Origin: Dolomedes plantarius
Taxonomy: Eukaryota > Arthropoda > Arachnida > Araneae > Dolomedidae
Assembly (NCBI GenBank): GCA_907164885.2
Contig: OU015494.1
Coordinates: 3,151,268 to 3,215,267 of the forward strand
DNA: 64,000 nucleotides
Direction: 5' to 3'
Both the position numbers and the translations under genes were made by a program. The notes under the pieces were generated by a model. It made no database searches, was not told the DNA's origin, and worked only from the letters and a program-made list of their open reading frames with translations. Positions 48,778-61,290 of this stretch are shown piece after piece. The first letter of the stretch is position 1; each line of letters opens with the position of its first letter.

Positions 48778-49108
48778 CAGTGCTCCCCAGCGTTTTAATC
48801 GCCGCGGACCGGTTAATGTTTGATAATTTTACCGCGGCCCGCTGAGGGGGGCTATGACAGCAATTTTAATTCATAATCTTGAAATGTTTAATAAACAATA
48901 AACTAATTTAAAATAGTTACAAGATTTCTTTAGTTACAAAGGTATAAATTAGCACAAACCCAACAAAGTCGCACCAATCCGAGAGAAATACATAAAATAA
49001 AATAGAACACAGTAAATAAAATGGAACACAGTAAATAAAATGAAACACAGTAAATAAAATGGAAATAATTTAATGTTCCTTGGGCGGCCCGGGGGTTGGG
49101 GACCACTG
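48778..49108. mobile_element. hAT-type MITE (Zaphod/Tip100-like ends)
   Basis: A 331-bp element has ends CAGTGCTCCCCAGCG and, inverted, CAGTGGTCCCCAACC. Eight-base flanks CTGTATGT (48770-48777) and CTGTATAT (49109-49116) differ at one base. CAGTGGTCCCCAACC-type termini with 8-bp duplication are characteristic of hAT families. The interior has three to four tandem AACACAGTAAATAAAATGG units (48997-49065) and no coding region. Confidence 0.85.
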
Positions 49109-50741
49109 CTGTATATCATTCCAAACACCCGTTACAAGAAATCTGCTCAAGAACAGAAACGTAGTTGTCTTTTGACAACCAAACAGGGATAGAAAATCCG
49201 TAATTTAGACTGGATATATGTGGTCAACATGTATTAATAATATTCCGATCCCAACGAGTTCCATCCTAGGAACACAGGCAGTTGCAGTCTTTCAAGGCGA
49301 AATATAACAGAGAGGAATATATGTTTTTGATAGGATTGAAATATTTTAGGTGGTGGGAAACCTCTGTGACTGCTCACTCAACGCCTCGATGTGTTTATCG
49401 TTTCATTTGAAGGTAAAATGAGAAACAAGTTATGCTTTGGACAAAAATAAACTGACGCTTTGAATTGGAACTCTCTAGTTTTTAAGCAAAGTTAAATATT
49501 AATTTTTTTTTCCTTCAGATATCGACATATGATATGTGTAAGATAAGAATAATATAATATTGTTAAGAATCTATACGATCTTATATTTAAGGACATATGG
49601 AAACAGATCTTTGTTCTGCTGAATATTTCTCAATAAATGTTTGGTCATAAACAAATGTGACAGAACAGGCCATTCATTGCATGGCTATTTTCCAGATAAT
49701 AAATATAAATAAAAATATAACCTTAAATTATCCCTATCTATAGTTTATTAGAGAGATGATAATACCGCTAAAATTTCTTCCATGGGAAAGAGACCGTTGA
49801 AAGGACTTTAAAAATTATTTCTAAAATATGGCATTTAGGAAATATATAAAATTGACTTATTCATTAACAAAATTCAATGATTCTACTTCCATAAAGAAAT
49901 CCTTAGAATCGCATTTAAATTAGTTATTGCTATGTTCTAGCGTGTATTGTAGATAATTCAAAGGATTCACAGAGAGAGCAATTAAAAGTCAAGACTTGAA
50001 AATCCAAATGATAAATTCTGTGTCTAATAGAGAGAGATTTTTATTCACCTACTACCTGAAGTCTCATCTGTAGAGTTTCATTACTGTACCTATTTTGGTT
50101 ATTTTGTTTGGTTATACTGTAACCTCTTTTTCTTTTTAATTTATTTATTTATTTTATTTATTTATTTTTTTGTTAACTGAGAAATTATTGGCACATCTCT
50201 AACTATTAGAATGGCTAGAATTATTGCAATAATTTTAAACCTTTAAAATTTTAAGTATTTAAATTTTTAAAGAGAATTTAACTATCTGTATGAAACATGT
50301 TTTAACAAAGTATCATGCTTTAAAAATCAAATAGCATGGGCTCTCTGCTAAGAGAATTGGGTAATACTGACGACGAGGATGGTGTTATCCACCAAGACGA
50401 AAAGATCACGATCATTCTCAAGAGGACGAAAAGGAATGCAGTTCCTGAAACCACAGCAGATTTCAGAGTCAACTTAGAACACTTCATATGGAGGGAGGGT
50501 CGAATGCGCAGCAACTTTCATCAAGTTGATGTTCCTCTATGGTGAAAAAAGGAAAATTTGGGATTGGGCCAAAAAAGGCTGATGAAATTTGTTCATTTTT
50601 AAGAAAAAATATTTTATTAAAAAAAGGTCAAAATTAACTAGGAGTGTTCTTGCTTCAAAGTAAGAGGTGTGTGAATGTGCCACGACTGAATCCATGGCAA
50701 CTATAAAGTATAAAAAGGGGTGACCTAATTATTAAGGGGTG
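49109..50741. other. Non-coding spacer
   Basis: AT-rich. A 69-codon frame at 50336-50545 has balanced codon use but no recognised motif and an equally long antisense frame, so it is not called. AAGGGGTGACC is repeated at about 50714 and 50734. Confidence 0.4.
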
Positions 50742-50790
50742 ACCAAAAATGACCAATAGTCGGGTGAACCGACTATTGGTCCTTTTTGGT
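50742..50790. repeat. 22-bp-arm palindrome
   Basis: Arms 50742-50763 and 50769-50790 (ACCAATAGTCGG / CCGACTATTGGT core) pair with one mismatch around a five-base loop GTGAA. No downstream U-run or gene context explains it. Confidence 0.88.
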
Positions 50791-51267
50791 TCTCATAGCG
50801 ACACACTTTCACAAGCAGGTCCTCCATTGCTTATCTAGTGCAATTACCCTCTTCTCTCTTTGACTCCCTTTCTTGCTGGTACAACCCAAAAAATTTCTCG
50901 ATACTGGAAGAAAATTTCGATTTTCTCAGCTTTTCGATTCTTTTCAAAAACAGGGGAAAGATATTGGTTGATTAGGTAACCACCGAATGGAATTTTTTAG
51001 AAACAATACGTTCTCACAAGTAAACAGGAAGTGCCATACACTCGTAAGTAATAAAAACTGTTTTACTTTTTCGAACAAAATAGATACTTCTTCCTTTTCA
51101 ATACTTTCAATGTATCCTTGCATCTTCTGTTTATCATTTTTTTTCTTTCGCTGCCTCGGAATTTTGAGCTCTAAATCGATACTCTTCAGAAGTTTGAATC
51201 CAGTTGCTTGAGACCAGTACGATGAAACTATTGTCCCTTTGAAATTTTTAATGTTTTATGCTGCAGT

Positions 51268-51448
51268 CACACACATCTAGACACGCAGCCCCCCGACACC
51301 TGTTGACACATTTGGGGGTCGATTAGTCACGGTCCCTCGAATCTCTTTGATGATCTGTGAAAAACCGACTGAGGGGAGGATCGCTGCAGAGCGCACCCCA
51401 TAAATCACTCGTTTTCCCCCTAAATACTGTGCAGTGCAGATGTGTGTG
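51268..51448. mobile_element. MITE family M2, copy 2 (inverted, without palindrome)
   Basis: A 181-bp element has ends CACACACATCTAG and GCAGATGTGTGTG. The complement matches copy 1 at 24066-24384 on both sides of the palindrome-forming additions but lacks them, so this copy shows the likely ancestral form. Confidence 0.65.
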
Positions 51449-52870
51449 GCCGCCTTATCAAGGGATTACTCAGTATCTTCCATACTCATCTTCTCAGTCA
51501 CAAATGTATATATGTATTTAGTCGCTATTCCCCCAAGATGGCTCAACCTTCGTCCCGAAACGTTACTCAATTTCTCAATACATTTTCCAAAATTACAAGA
51601 AATTAATAATCATTACTTCGAGCGAGAACTTGAATTTACCCTTATCACTTTGTCATTGGGACCTCAAACATCCAACTGAACAATCTCGACAATGAGAACA
51701 GCCGTCATTTATTTATTTAGTTTTGCTTCAAAATTCATTCCCTCTGTCCTTTTTAGGTTAATGAATACGCATTTATTTATTATTTTGCAGAAATTTAAAT
51801 CGCCTGAAAAGTCATATCCGGTTTTTTTTATCGGTCAGGCGTCCATTTTCCAGAATCAGAATGAAACCCCGGTCTCCTAAACTCAACTATCCTAGTCATT
51901 TGAGGGTCGAACATTTTTTTTCATACTACATTTGATAATTAATTGGCTACATCCTACATGATTTGCTTTTTTTATATACGGATTACGACCTCCAAACTAC
52001 ACTGGGGGAAAACACTCTGCGTTTTGGGCCGCAATAACAATACAGTTCATTCGGAATTGAAATTTAATCTGCGTCTAACATATAAGCTCAAACATTTCAA
52101 GCACTATTCAGAAAGTCTCTCCAGTGTAATGATTTGTACCCCCTTCAATAAAGGTGTCAGAGGTGTATTTTGAAAATGTTTTACTCCTTCCGTGAGCAGC
52201 ATATTTTCTTTCGCTGCCCTAACAGAAATGAAATGCATAGATATGTTAGTTTCACATACCTGCACTTTGAAATAATTATTTCGCTTATTTTAGAAAATCA
52301 ACGATAAAAAATTACGTCTTTATCCTTTTTGGGAATTCATTGTTGCTTTCTATGCTCTTGCATTTTATGGCTATATTATTTTTATTTTATTTGAGGGTTT
52401 TTTATAATTATTTTTATACATCTAACTATTGACAGAAAAGTTTTAATCTTGTATTATTTGTACAGCAAGAACATTTTCCTTTTCCCAATTCGTATCACTC
52501 AACATACTCGGTTTCTTTTCTTTTGGAAAAGACATTTCTTAGACGCTGAAAATATTACCGAAATCTTGTCCCCCTTATAGGAAACTTGTTTTCACATTCA
52601 AATCCAAATAAGCATCAATTTACAATTGGAACCTTTCCGTACCTCCATTTCAATTCAAAAACGATCCATTGCTTTCAAATACAACGAGGAGCTCAATACA
52701 CAATTGAAACGATTTCACTTGCACTCAATTCACATTATACCTGCACTCCACGCAACTTTGGGATTGGGTAACACAAGCGTTCTTTTAGTTCTATTGCTAC
52801 AAAAATGCAGGCAGACAGTCATTGCAGTGGAACCCGAAAGAGTGTTCGTGCGCCGATAGAAGGAATGAAT

Positions 52871-52959
<89 letters not shown>

Positions 52960-55173
52960 ATCAAAATCCAGCGTCAAAAAGAAAAGATATTCAACTCCAA
53001 ATCTGAGGTCGCCAAAATAATGCGCCTATCAGACCGCCAGTGGAACCACAAAAACTATTTTTCAAACAAATTACCGAGAAACGAAGTACAGCAAACAAAC
53101 ACTAAACATGCATTCTCCTTTCAAAAGTAGAAAGGGATTCCTATTCGAGTTGACAGAATAAGACGCCTTTTGGTTAATACAACAGTTAAATAAACAGTTT
53201 ATTCCAGTAGCCAAAACTGCTTTCCCTCCTTTATTTCAGTTATCAGAGTAAAACGAAAATTTTGAAAGCAATTGACAATGCAATGATTCGTAATCGTGGA
53301 ACACAAAGAAAAAAAAACATAAATAGGAGTCTTAAATCATGATCAAATTGTAAAATTCGTAGATAGTGCATGTATTTAAAAAAAAAAAAAACCTTTAAAT
53401 GAGATCTGTCTAACAACTTGATTTTTTTTTGTGTGTGTTCCCTGAATATTGGTTTCATTTTTATTTTTCTCAACATTAGGATAAAATAACTTTCATAGAC
53501 ACGTAGAGAAGAGAGTGCAAGTTTTCTATGTTTTCATATCCCCTCCTTTTTCTTAATTTGGTCTCCTGCATGTTTCAGTTTAGCATAAGACTTTATTGAA
53601 GTGTCATTTGAGTTTGCTTTTAAAAACCAATCGGGCTGCGTTCAAAGAATTGACTGCTGTCTGCGAAACCTTTCTTTTCACAAACAGAGAAAAAAAAAAA
53701 ATGCTTTGAATTAAAAAGCATTTTCAAAAAATATGGAACATAGATTGTCTCTCCTTGATCGAATTCCTTTGCCAAGAATTTCCCGTGATTTTCTGTTCCA
53801 ACAAACTGATAGTTTTTTTTGTTTTTTTTAAATAACAAATACATATTAACATGTCTTTAAAAAATGATGGTCATTCGCTTTAAGGTGAGATGGTGATAGC
53901 ATCAGAATAGCAATAATTACTAATATGTCATCTGTCTAGGTGCTTGAAAGCGAAAAAGAATTCAGTGATCAACATCTTGATTGTACTTGGGGAAGAGTCG
54001 AGTACGATCCGATTTGTTTGGCTAGCACTTGTTGGCAAGGGTTAAAAACCATTCATGCATAGTCGTTTTGCCTGAGGGAAATAACTCTGAAAATGTCGGA
54101 AGTAATTGAAATTCAAACTAGTCAACCTTAGTCTTTTCTGCTGTTTAAAGTAATGCATATTGGTGAACCCATGATAGTCGAAAGTTCCGCAGAGGAAATA
54201 TCACAGCTTGTTTGTTTTTGTTTTCACTATTATGAATCTTTTCTTTAGAATTAGCCATTTACTGTTGTTTTGTTCGTTAGTATTATGAAAGAATTGTCAG
54301 CTGTTAAGAGTTTAAATGCAACTTTAAACTGTGACCTTAGTTCAATAAGTATTCTCGAATTAACAAACTTTAATAACATTCCACGTAGTAAGGTATTACT
54401 TACATCATTCATTCCTAACACGACGGAAAATCGCGTCTTCATAAACATAATGTACAAAAAGTTTATTAAGTTGTATGTTTTGAATGATCCAAAGATATAA
54501 TAATGTATTGTAATGTTCCTTAGCCCATATTGTATCCTCCAAAACCATTTAAGATTGTTATGGTTGTAAAATTCAAATATTTTTTTCTTCAACAGAATAG
54601 AGCTTGAAAATGGGGGTCTACGCATGCATGCATTGCTGAGGTATCATCCTTTATCCTGATCAAATCCCTTTATGTACATTAATAAATAAAACTTATTAAT
54701 GTACAAATTATTAATAATTAATGTATTAAATTATTAATAAGTAAAACTCTCATCATTTCGATGCTAACAGGACCAGCATTAGTTCACTAAACCCCCAATT
54801 ATCTCCGTTGGTTGGTCACAGAAAACTGGAAAATATGGATAACTCAAAAATGTTCTTCTATACCGTAAGAAATGCACACTTTTTTACGAGGAATTTAATT
54901 AAAATAACAATTAAGCATACATATTTTCATTTTCACCAGCATGTTTTCTCCTCTGTTAACAAACCCCAAGAGAGTATTTATTATTCGCGTATTCTTTTTT
55001 TTTTTCCCGGAGAAGACTGTTTCGGATTAATCGAGAGGTCACTATGTAAGAATATCACAACTCATTTCTTAAGCTGAAAGTCCAAATGTAACAGCATCTT
55101 ACTAAAAACTAAACACAGTCCGCTGTGGACCAAGGCCGGTCCCCCCTTTCTTGACCGTCGGCTTTACAGCATA
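51449..55173. other. AT-rich non-coding region
   Basis: No gene recognised. It contains the compound microsatellite at 52884 and a self-complementary TTATTAATGTACA-rich patch at 54675-54745. Several frames of 60-124 codons lack motifs. Confidence 0.45.
52884..52958. repeat. Compound (TA)n(TG)n microsatellite
   Basis: About 17 TA units (52884-52918) pass directly into about 20 TG units (52919-52958). Confidence 0.96.
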
Positions 55174-56838
55174 CACTGGCTCCCAAAAGTGTTCGTACAC
55201 TTACGATTTTCAATGAAATAGGGGTCTATCCATTCATTAAAATGAATATTTTAGAATGGATATTTAATAATAAGATCTATAATCTATTCTTAACAAAACT
55301 ACATGAAATATTTTGAAAACATAGTAAAACTTTATTTTTAAGAAACCAGTAACCAAAAAGTAACAAAAACTTTATCTCCCAAAAGTCATCGTACACTGAA
55401 ATATTTTTGGATAAATTCATAGTTAAAATTATCGTCAGGCGCTTGGTTTTTAATTTTGAATTGTGGTGGCATTTAAAATATCGCTTGGCATTAATTTTTG
55501 CTTGCATACTCCGTAATATTCTATTTATTATTTAAAAATGGCTCGTAGTCTTAAAGAAACAACAAACAGCATTCGAAAATTGATTACTTTTCATCATAGT
55601 AGTGGTAAATCAGTTCGGAATATTGCTAAATTACTTAATTTATCCCATTCTACTGTGCAGCATGTAATAAAACGTTTTAAAGAAGAAAATTGGATCGAAA
55701 ACAAGGTAAGAAAAGGTCGTCCGGCAAAGTTAACAAAACGTGATCAGAGATTTATAATTAGAAAATTTGTGAAAAATCCACGTTTGAGTGCTGTAAAAGT
55801 TTCTGCAGAATTTAATGAAGCATTTTCGACCTCAATTTCACCTGAAACTGTTCGACGAGTTCTCAGAGCAGCTGGATTACATGGGCGTGTTGCCCGTAGA
55901 AAATTTTTTGTGAGTGAGGAAAACAGAAAACTTAGGCTTACCTTCGCACTATCAATGATAAATAAGCCCCAACCATATTGGAATAATGTCTTATTTGCCG
56001 ATGAAAGCAAGTTTAACATTTTTGGTTCCGATAGGCCTATAATTGTATGGAGAAGAAAACATGAGGAACTTAATCACAAGAACTTAGTAGGAACAGTTAA
56101 GCATGGCGGTGGAGGTGTCCTTGTGTGGGGGTGCATGTCAGCATCAGGATTAGGTAATTTGGCATTTATTGTTGGCATAATGAATCATGCTGTTAATATA
56201 AATATTTTAAGAGACAATTTAAAATTATCAGCCCAAAATTTGGGTATTGGAAACAACTTTGTTTTTTTATCAAGATAACGATCCTAAGCACACGGCTCTC
56301 AACATTCGCTTCTGGTGTCTCTATAATTGTCCACAAGTTTTGAAAACACCACTTCAATCGCCAGATTTAAACCCAATAGAACACATTTGGAGAGAACTGG
56401 AGGTTCGAGTACGAAAACACGACATTCACACGAAAAGTGAACTAAAAACAATTATGATGGAAGAATGGATGAACATTGGTGCAGAAATTACAAAAGAACT
56501 AGTGCAATCTATTCCCAGACGTTTAAAAGCTGTTGTAGATGCTAAAGGATATCCCACTAAATATTAATTTAACGAAAAATTAGAATATTTACTAATATGT
56601 AGACATTTTTTACAAGTGTACGATGACTTTTGTGAGATAAAGTTTTTGTTACTTTTTGATTATTGGTTTCTTAAAAATAAAGTTTTACTATGTTTTTAAA
56701 ATATTTCATGTAGTTTTGTTAAGAAAAGATTTAAGATCTCATTATTAAATACCCATTCTGAAATATTCATTTTAATTAATGGATAGAACCCTATTTCATT
56801 GAAAATCGTAAGTGTACGAACACTTTTGGGAGCCAGTG
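55174..56838 (+). mobile_element. Tc1-like transposon with ~220-bp TIRs, copy 2
   Basis: A 1665-bp element is flanked by TA (55172-55173, 56839-56840). Ends CACTGGCTCCCAAAAGTG are inverted and continue about 220 bp with IR/DR motifs (GTTCGTACACTTAC outer, CATCGTACACTG inner). Same family and orientation as 28528-30186; the terminal base pattern is CACTGG rather than CAGTGG. Confidence 0.93.
55538..56567 (+). pseudogene. DD34E Tc1 transposase with a single frameshift
   Basis: ATG at 55538 opens a frame with a paired-like N-terminal domain (KSVRNIAKLLNLSHSTVQHV; GRPAKLTKRDQR) and VLFADESKFNIFG (first Asp), then VLVWGCMSASG. At a T-run (56262-56268, seven T where copy 1 has six) one extra base shifts the frame. 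The remainder lies in the next frame to TAA 56565-56567: FYQDNDPKHTALN (second Asp), SPDLNPIEHIWRELE (Glu) and GYPTKY at the end. Thirty-four residues separate second Asp and Glu (DD34E). All catalytic residues are present and the total length is about 343 codons. The homopolymer lesion could be a sequencing error or a real mutation. Confidence 0.93.
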
Positions 56839-56840
56839 TA

Positions 56841-57000
56841 TGTCTCAGTCAGGTGGCCAGTCTGACGTGGGACCCCAGAGTTTAATTCCCAAACATGCTT
56901 GGTCCTCATTTTATCGACCTACTCAAGGTATGAAAGGCTGAGTCGACCTTGCCCAGTCGCAGAGTCGAAGGCATGGCAGGTTGACCCTTACAACATCTTA
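56841..57000 (+). repeat. Possible tRNA-derived repeat
   Basis: GGTGGCCAGTCTGACGTGG (A-box-like) and GAGTTTAATTCCC (degenerate B-box) lie about 30 bases apart. The arrangement suggests a SINE head different from the 37190 family. It directly follows the Tc1 element. Confidence 0.35.
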
Positions 57001-57204
57001 CTACTGAACGAATATAAAAAAATTGGAGCTAACTCACAAGGAAGGGAAAATGTAATTATTCTTACTTGATTCGAACTACAGTACCGATTTTAAAATATGT
57101 TTCTTACAAACATATTTTGAAATTTTTTTCTGAAATTCTTGGTCAGGTGCTGGGTTGAATTTATTATGAAAAAAGTAATAAATCACTTTCATGTATATAT
57201 TAAA

Positions 57205-58467
57205 CAAATTTAAAATGCATGTAGAGTGACATTTGTCAACCCATCCCCATAATGCGGAGGCGAGAGAAGTCTACTTTATTATGGGAGCATCCTTTAGGTG
57301 AGCCCCCTGAGGGGACAATGCGGTATCGACCAATCCTGGTTCGGGGTTGGAACCCAAGCCCACTCTCAACGCTACCCTGTGGACGACCGGAACTAAAATT
57401 AACTGATAATACTTTTACAAATATTCGATAGCATAAAGTGTAATAGTCAGGTAATTAAGCAAATTTAAAATGCATGTCGAGTGACATTTGTCACCCCCTC
57501 TCCATAATGCGGAGGCGAGAGAAGTCTACTTTATTATGGGAGCATCCTTTAGGTGAGACCCCTGAGGGGACAACACGGTATCGACCAAGCCTTATTCCGG
57601 ATTGGAACCCAAGTCCACTCTCGATGCTTCTTTGTGGACGACCGGAACTAAAATTAACTGATAATACTTTTACAACTATTCGATAGCATAAAGTGTAATA
57701 GTCAGGTAATTAAGCAAATTTAAAATGCAGGACAAGTGATATTTGTCAACACCTCCCCATAATGCGGAGGCGAGAGAAGTCTACTTTATTATGGGAGCAT
57801 CCTTTAGGTGAGCCCACTGAGGGGGCAACACGGTATCGACCAAGCCTTATTCGGGATTCGAACCCAAGCCCACTCTCGACGCTTCTTTGTGGACGACCGG
57901 AACTAAAATTAACTGATAATACTTTTACAACTATTCGATAGCATAAAGTGCAATAGTCAGGTAATAAAGAAAATTTAAAATGCAGGACGAGAGATATTTG
58001 TCAACACCTCCCCATAATGCGGAGGCGAGAGAAGTCTACTTTATTATGGGAGCATCCTTTAGGTGAGCCCCCTGAGGGGACAACACGGTATTGACCAAGC
58101 CTTATTCGGGATTGGAACCCAAGCCCACTCCCGACGCTACTTTGTGGACGACCGGAACTAAAATTAACTGATAATACTTTTACAACTATTCCATAGCATA
58201 AAGTGTAATAGTCAGGTTATTAAGCAAATTTAAAATGCATGTCGAGTGACATTTGTCACCCCCTCCCCATAATGCGGAGGCGAGAGAAGTCTACTTTATT
58301 ATGGGAGCACCCTTTAGGTGAGCCCCCTGAGGGCTCTGTATCGACCAAGCCTTATTCGGGATTGGAACCCAAGCCCACTCTCGACGCTACTTTGTGGACG
58401 ACCGGAACTAAAATTAACTCATAATACTTTTACAACTATTCCATAGCATAAAGTGTAATAGTCATGT
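57205..58467. repeat. Tandem array of five ~255-bp units
   Basis: Units begin near 57205, 57460, 57715, 57970 and 58225 (CAAATTTAAAATGCA in four, AAAATTTAAAATGCA at 57970), exactly 255 bp apart; the last is about 9 bp shorter. Units are roughly 95% alike. Each holds CCCCATAATGCGGAGGCGAG, TTATGGGAGCA, TGTGGACGACCGGAACTAAA and a GGATTGGAACCC block. In unit 3 that block is GGATTCGAACCC, whose complement is a perfect polymerase III B box (GGGTTCGAATCC). No coding region is shared by all units. Satellite or minisatellite-like array. Confidence 0.95.
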
Positions 58468-58639
58468 AAATTGTCAATCATTTTTCTTTTGTTTATTTGT
58501 TTTTTAAATGAAAGTATACTTAAAGGAAACGTTTTGATAAAAATTTGATAAAATCACCAGAAATTTTGCAAACAAATTTTGCCTCAAGTATATTTCACAC
58601 CAACTAACATTTTTTAATGCGCATTTCATATACAACGCA

Positions 58640-58890
58640 AGCTATGGGTACGGTGGCCCGCTTGGCAAAGGCAGCGACCCAGTGACTTGAATGTCACTGG
58701 TTCGACGGCCGTCTCTGACAAAACCACTGAAAAAAATCTGTCGTAGCTGCAATGTCCTGCGAAGTTCCCAAAATACCCCGGGAGGTGCGGGGTCAAGTAT
58801 TCCGGTCTCGTCATTGACTGTGTTCAAAATTACGGGGGCGATGTTCTTCGAGGTTAAGTCAGACTTCAGCCCTAGTGATACCTCGCCTTA
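58640..58890 (+). repeat. tRNA-derived SINE, copy B
   Basis: A-box-like GGTGGCCCGCTTGGCAAAGG and B box GGTTCGACGGCC are followed by the family body (AATCTGTCGTAGCTGCAATG, GGTGCGGGGTCAAGTATTCC, GGTCTCGTCATTGACT, TTCAAAATTACGGG). It starts about 170 bp after the tandem array. Confidence 0.72.
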
Positions 58891-59746
58891 AGTGAAGCTG
58901 CTTACTACCTTTCGCCATGAACCTAGGTCCTTTGGACTTCTTGTAGGCTTTCCTACACCAAGGGGATTAGAAACAAGCTACATTTTAAGGCCTTTATTAG
59001 TGTTCCTGCCAGACTGTTTCACTTGCGGAGCTCTTTTCATTTGATAACCTCTGGTTCTTTAGCAAAAGAATAACAGATATTATTTGTATAATAAATCATT
59101 TAGCGATGTAGCAACCATAGATTTCACATTCGTAACATATCTAAGGGAAAATAAATCGTATATAATACCAAACATCAGAATTATCTTTTTAACAAAATGC
59201 CCCGTATCTCATCTGCCTACCCTGCAAGAAGCCAAAGTTAACAGCTAAGTATTCTTTTTGGCAAACAGAACACACTCAATTAGGATCCTGAGTCAATATT
59301 ACCCGATGCTCAAAAGACACCGAATTTGAGGTGAGCTTTTCGAACTTAAAAATATTTAAAATGCCTTTTTCTGTAGTCATAATTAACACTAAAGTAGAAT
59401 TACGAGTAGATGTCACAATTTTATATTTATAATCACACGTTAAAACTTAACCAACATCCGCTTCTCTTTTGTCTCATAAACACTTGTCAATATTCCTAAA
59501 CAGTTTAATATCGGTAACTTATATATGGGAAAAATATATCGAAAAACTTTAAAATAATTAATTGCTGTAATTCCTATTTAGGTATAATTTATGCCCCCAA
59601 ACATTTTCAAAACACAGTATGTGCGAAGAATGAAAGTTATATTTCCGTGGAGCACTGGAAGGCTTGAAATGCGGCCATTTTATTAGTTTCCGGGATAAAA
59701 TCCGTGAAAAATGATATCTTCCATATGTACACAAGTCACTCTCATG
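58891..59746. other. Non-coding spacer
   Basis: AT-rich; nothing recognised. Confidence 0.4.
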
Positions 59747-60031
59747 CAGGGCCGCCCAGAGGGAAGGGGGGGGGGGGGGGAAGGGTCAACTGGGGCACTT
59801 TGCCCCAGACCCCAAAAAAATTTAAAGCAATTATTTATTAGATTTCCTCCGAAAGAAAATTCTGAAACTTGTACCGTACTTCAAAATTCAAAATAATCTC
59901 CTGAAAAAAGGGGGCCCCCAAAAAAATAAAAATAAATTATTCTATTAATCAGATTTCTCTTACTACAAAATAGTCTTAGGGCTCCCAACAGAAGTTTACC
60001 CCAGGCCCCGTAAAATGTCTGGGCGGCCCGG
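59747..60031. mobile_element. hAT-type MITE, copy 2 (inverted)
   Basis: A 285-bp element starts CAGGGCCGCCCAGAG and ends CTGGGCGGCCCGG, with 8-base flanks CTCTCATG (59739-59746) and CTCTCGTG (60032-60039), one mismatch. Read on the complement it matches the copy at 5583-5893, including TTGTAGTAAGAGAAATCTGA and GAAGTACGGTACAAGTTTC. The final CCCGG departs from CCCTG. Confidence 0.85.
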
Positions 60032-60455
60032 CTCTCGTGTGAACATAACGACTTTTATTACCCTCTTAATAGAACAAGAGTAGACAGTTGTTGACACGAA
60101 GGTAATACCAGGTACAAAGGGATACTTTTATATAACAAGGAGTGAATTTTTGACAGACGAATTTTTTAACGCGCAATAGTGTTCAAAATAAAGAAAATAA
60201 TATTTTTGTTTGATTGAACACATTTACTCATCAAGTTTGGCTTATCTTTTTCTTTTTTGTCGTTGGACATTTGTGATTTCATCATAAGCTAAATACCCTT
60301 GAATGGACCGACTAAACAGAGAGAGCTGTAGTTTATTCCAATAGCGCATTTTCCACTATCGATAAAATTTATATTTGAAACGAATGCAATGAACAAAACT
60401 TATTTCCCCATATTGCAAAAAAGTTGTTTTTATCTTTTATGAATATAAAAAGAAC
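60032..60455. other. Non-coding spacer
   Basis: AT-rich sequence up to the assembly gap; nothing recognised. Confidence 0.4.
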
Positions 60456-60955
60456 NNNNNNNNNNNNNNNNNNNNNNNNNNNNNNNNNNNNNNNNNNNNN
60501 NNNNNNNNNNNNNNNNNNNNNNNNNNNNNNNNNNNNNNNNNNNNNNNNNNNNNNNNNNNNNNNNNNNNNNNNNNNNNNNNNNNNNNNNNNNNNNNNNNNN
60601 NNNNNNNNNNNNNNNNNNNNNNNNNNNNNNNNNNNNNNNNNNNNNNNNNNNNNNNNNNNNNNNNNNNNNNNNNNNNNNNNNNNNNNNNNNNNNNNNNNNN
60701 NNNNNNNNNNNNNNNNNNNNNNNNNNNNNNNNNNNNNNNNNNNNNNNNNNNNNNNNNNNNNNNNNNNNNNNNNNNNNNNNNNNNNNNNNNNNNNNNNNNN
60801 NNNNNNNNNNNNNNNNNNNNNNNNNNNNNNNNNNNNNNNNNNNNNNNNNNNNNNNNNNNNNNNNNNNNNNNNNNNNNNNNNNNNNNNNNNNNNNNNNNNN
60901 NNNNNNNNNNNNNNNNNNNNNNNNNNNNNNNNNNNNNNNNNNNNNNNNNNNNNNN
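60456..60955. other. Assembly gap (500 N)
   Basis: Exactly 500 unknown bases, so probably a scaffold gap of arbitrary length. Sequence on the two sides differs sharply in composition, and the true distance and join are unknown. Confidence 0.99.
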
Positions 60956-61290
60956 TCCAATGCCGGGCCGGCGCATTAGGCCAGTATCGTTTCCGTCACG
61001 GTAGTGTCCTCGCGCCCGTGACTACCCCGTCGAGTGCTGGTCCGCTTCCGGTAGGAATCGAGCCATCGTTCATCCGACTGCGAACCGTGAGGTAGCCGCG
61101 TGGAAGCCATCAATGCGGACAGAAAGCTGCCGCGTAACCGGAGGTTGACGGGCCGGTTACGGGAGCAATAACTGGTGTCGACATACCGTCATCTACCCAT
61201 CTCGTAAACAGCAATGTGCCTTAGGTCCGGGCGTCATGCCAGCATTCTACCAGAATCGGACCGCCGGCATTTTTTCAAAGTTTTGCGTAG
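60956..61290. repeat. GC-rich unclassified block beside the gap
   Basis: A distinctly GC-rich stretch (for example CGGGCCGGCGCATTAGGCC) in an AT-rich region. It has GGAATCGAGCC-type blocks that faintly resemble tRNA-derived repeats. No coding region starts and ends within it. Confidence 0.35.

Noticed and set aside
50336..50545. 69-codon plus-strand frame with balanced codons and a similar-length antisense frame
   Set aside because: No family motif or splice context; both strands are equally open, so coding cannot be preferred.
57205..58467. CRISPR-like array
   Set aside because: The repeats are 255 bp, contiguous, without unique spacers, in a eukaryotic context; this is a tandem satellite.
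60424..61095. Long frames spanning the N gap on both strands
   Set aside because: They exist only because unknown bases contain no stops; there is no evidence of coding sequence.
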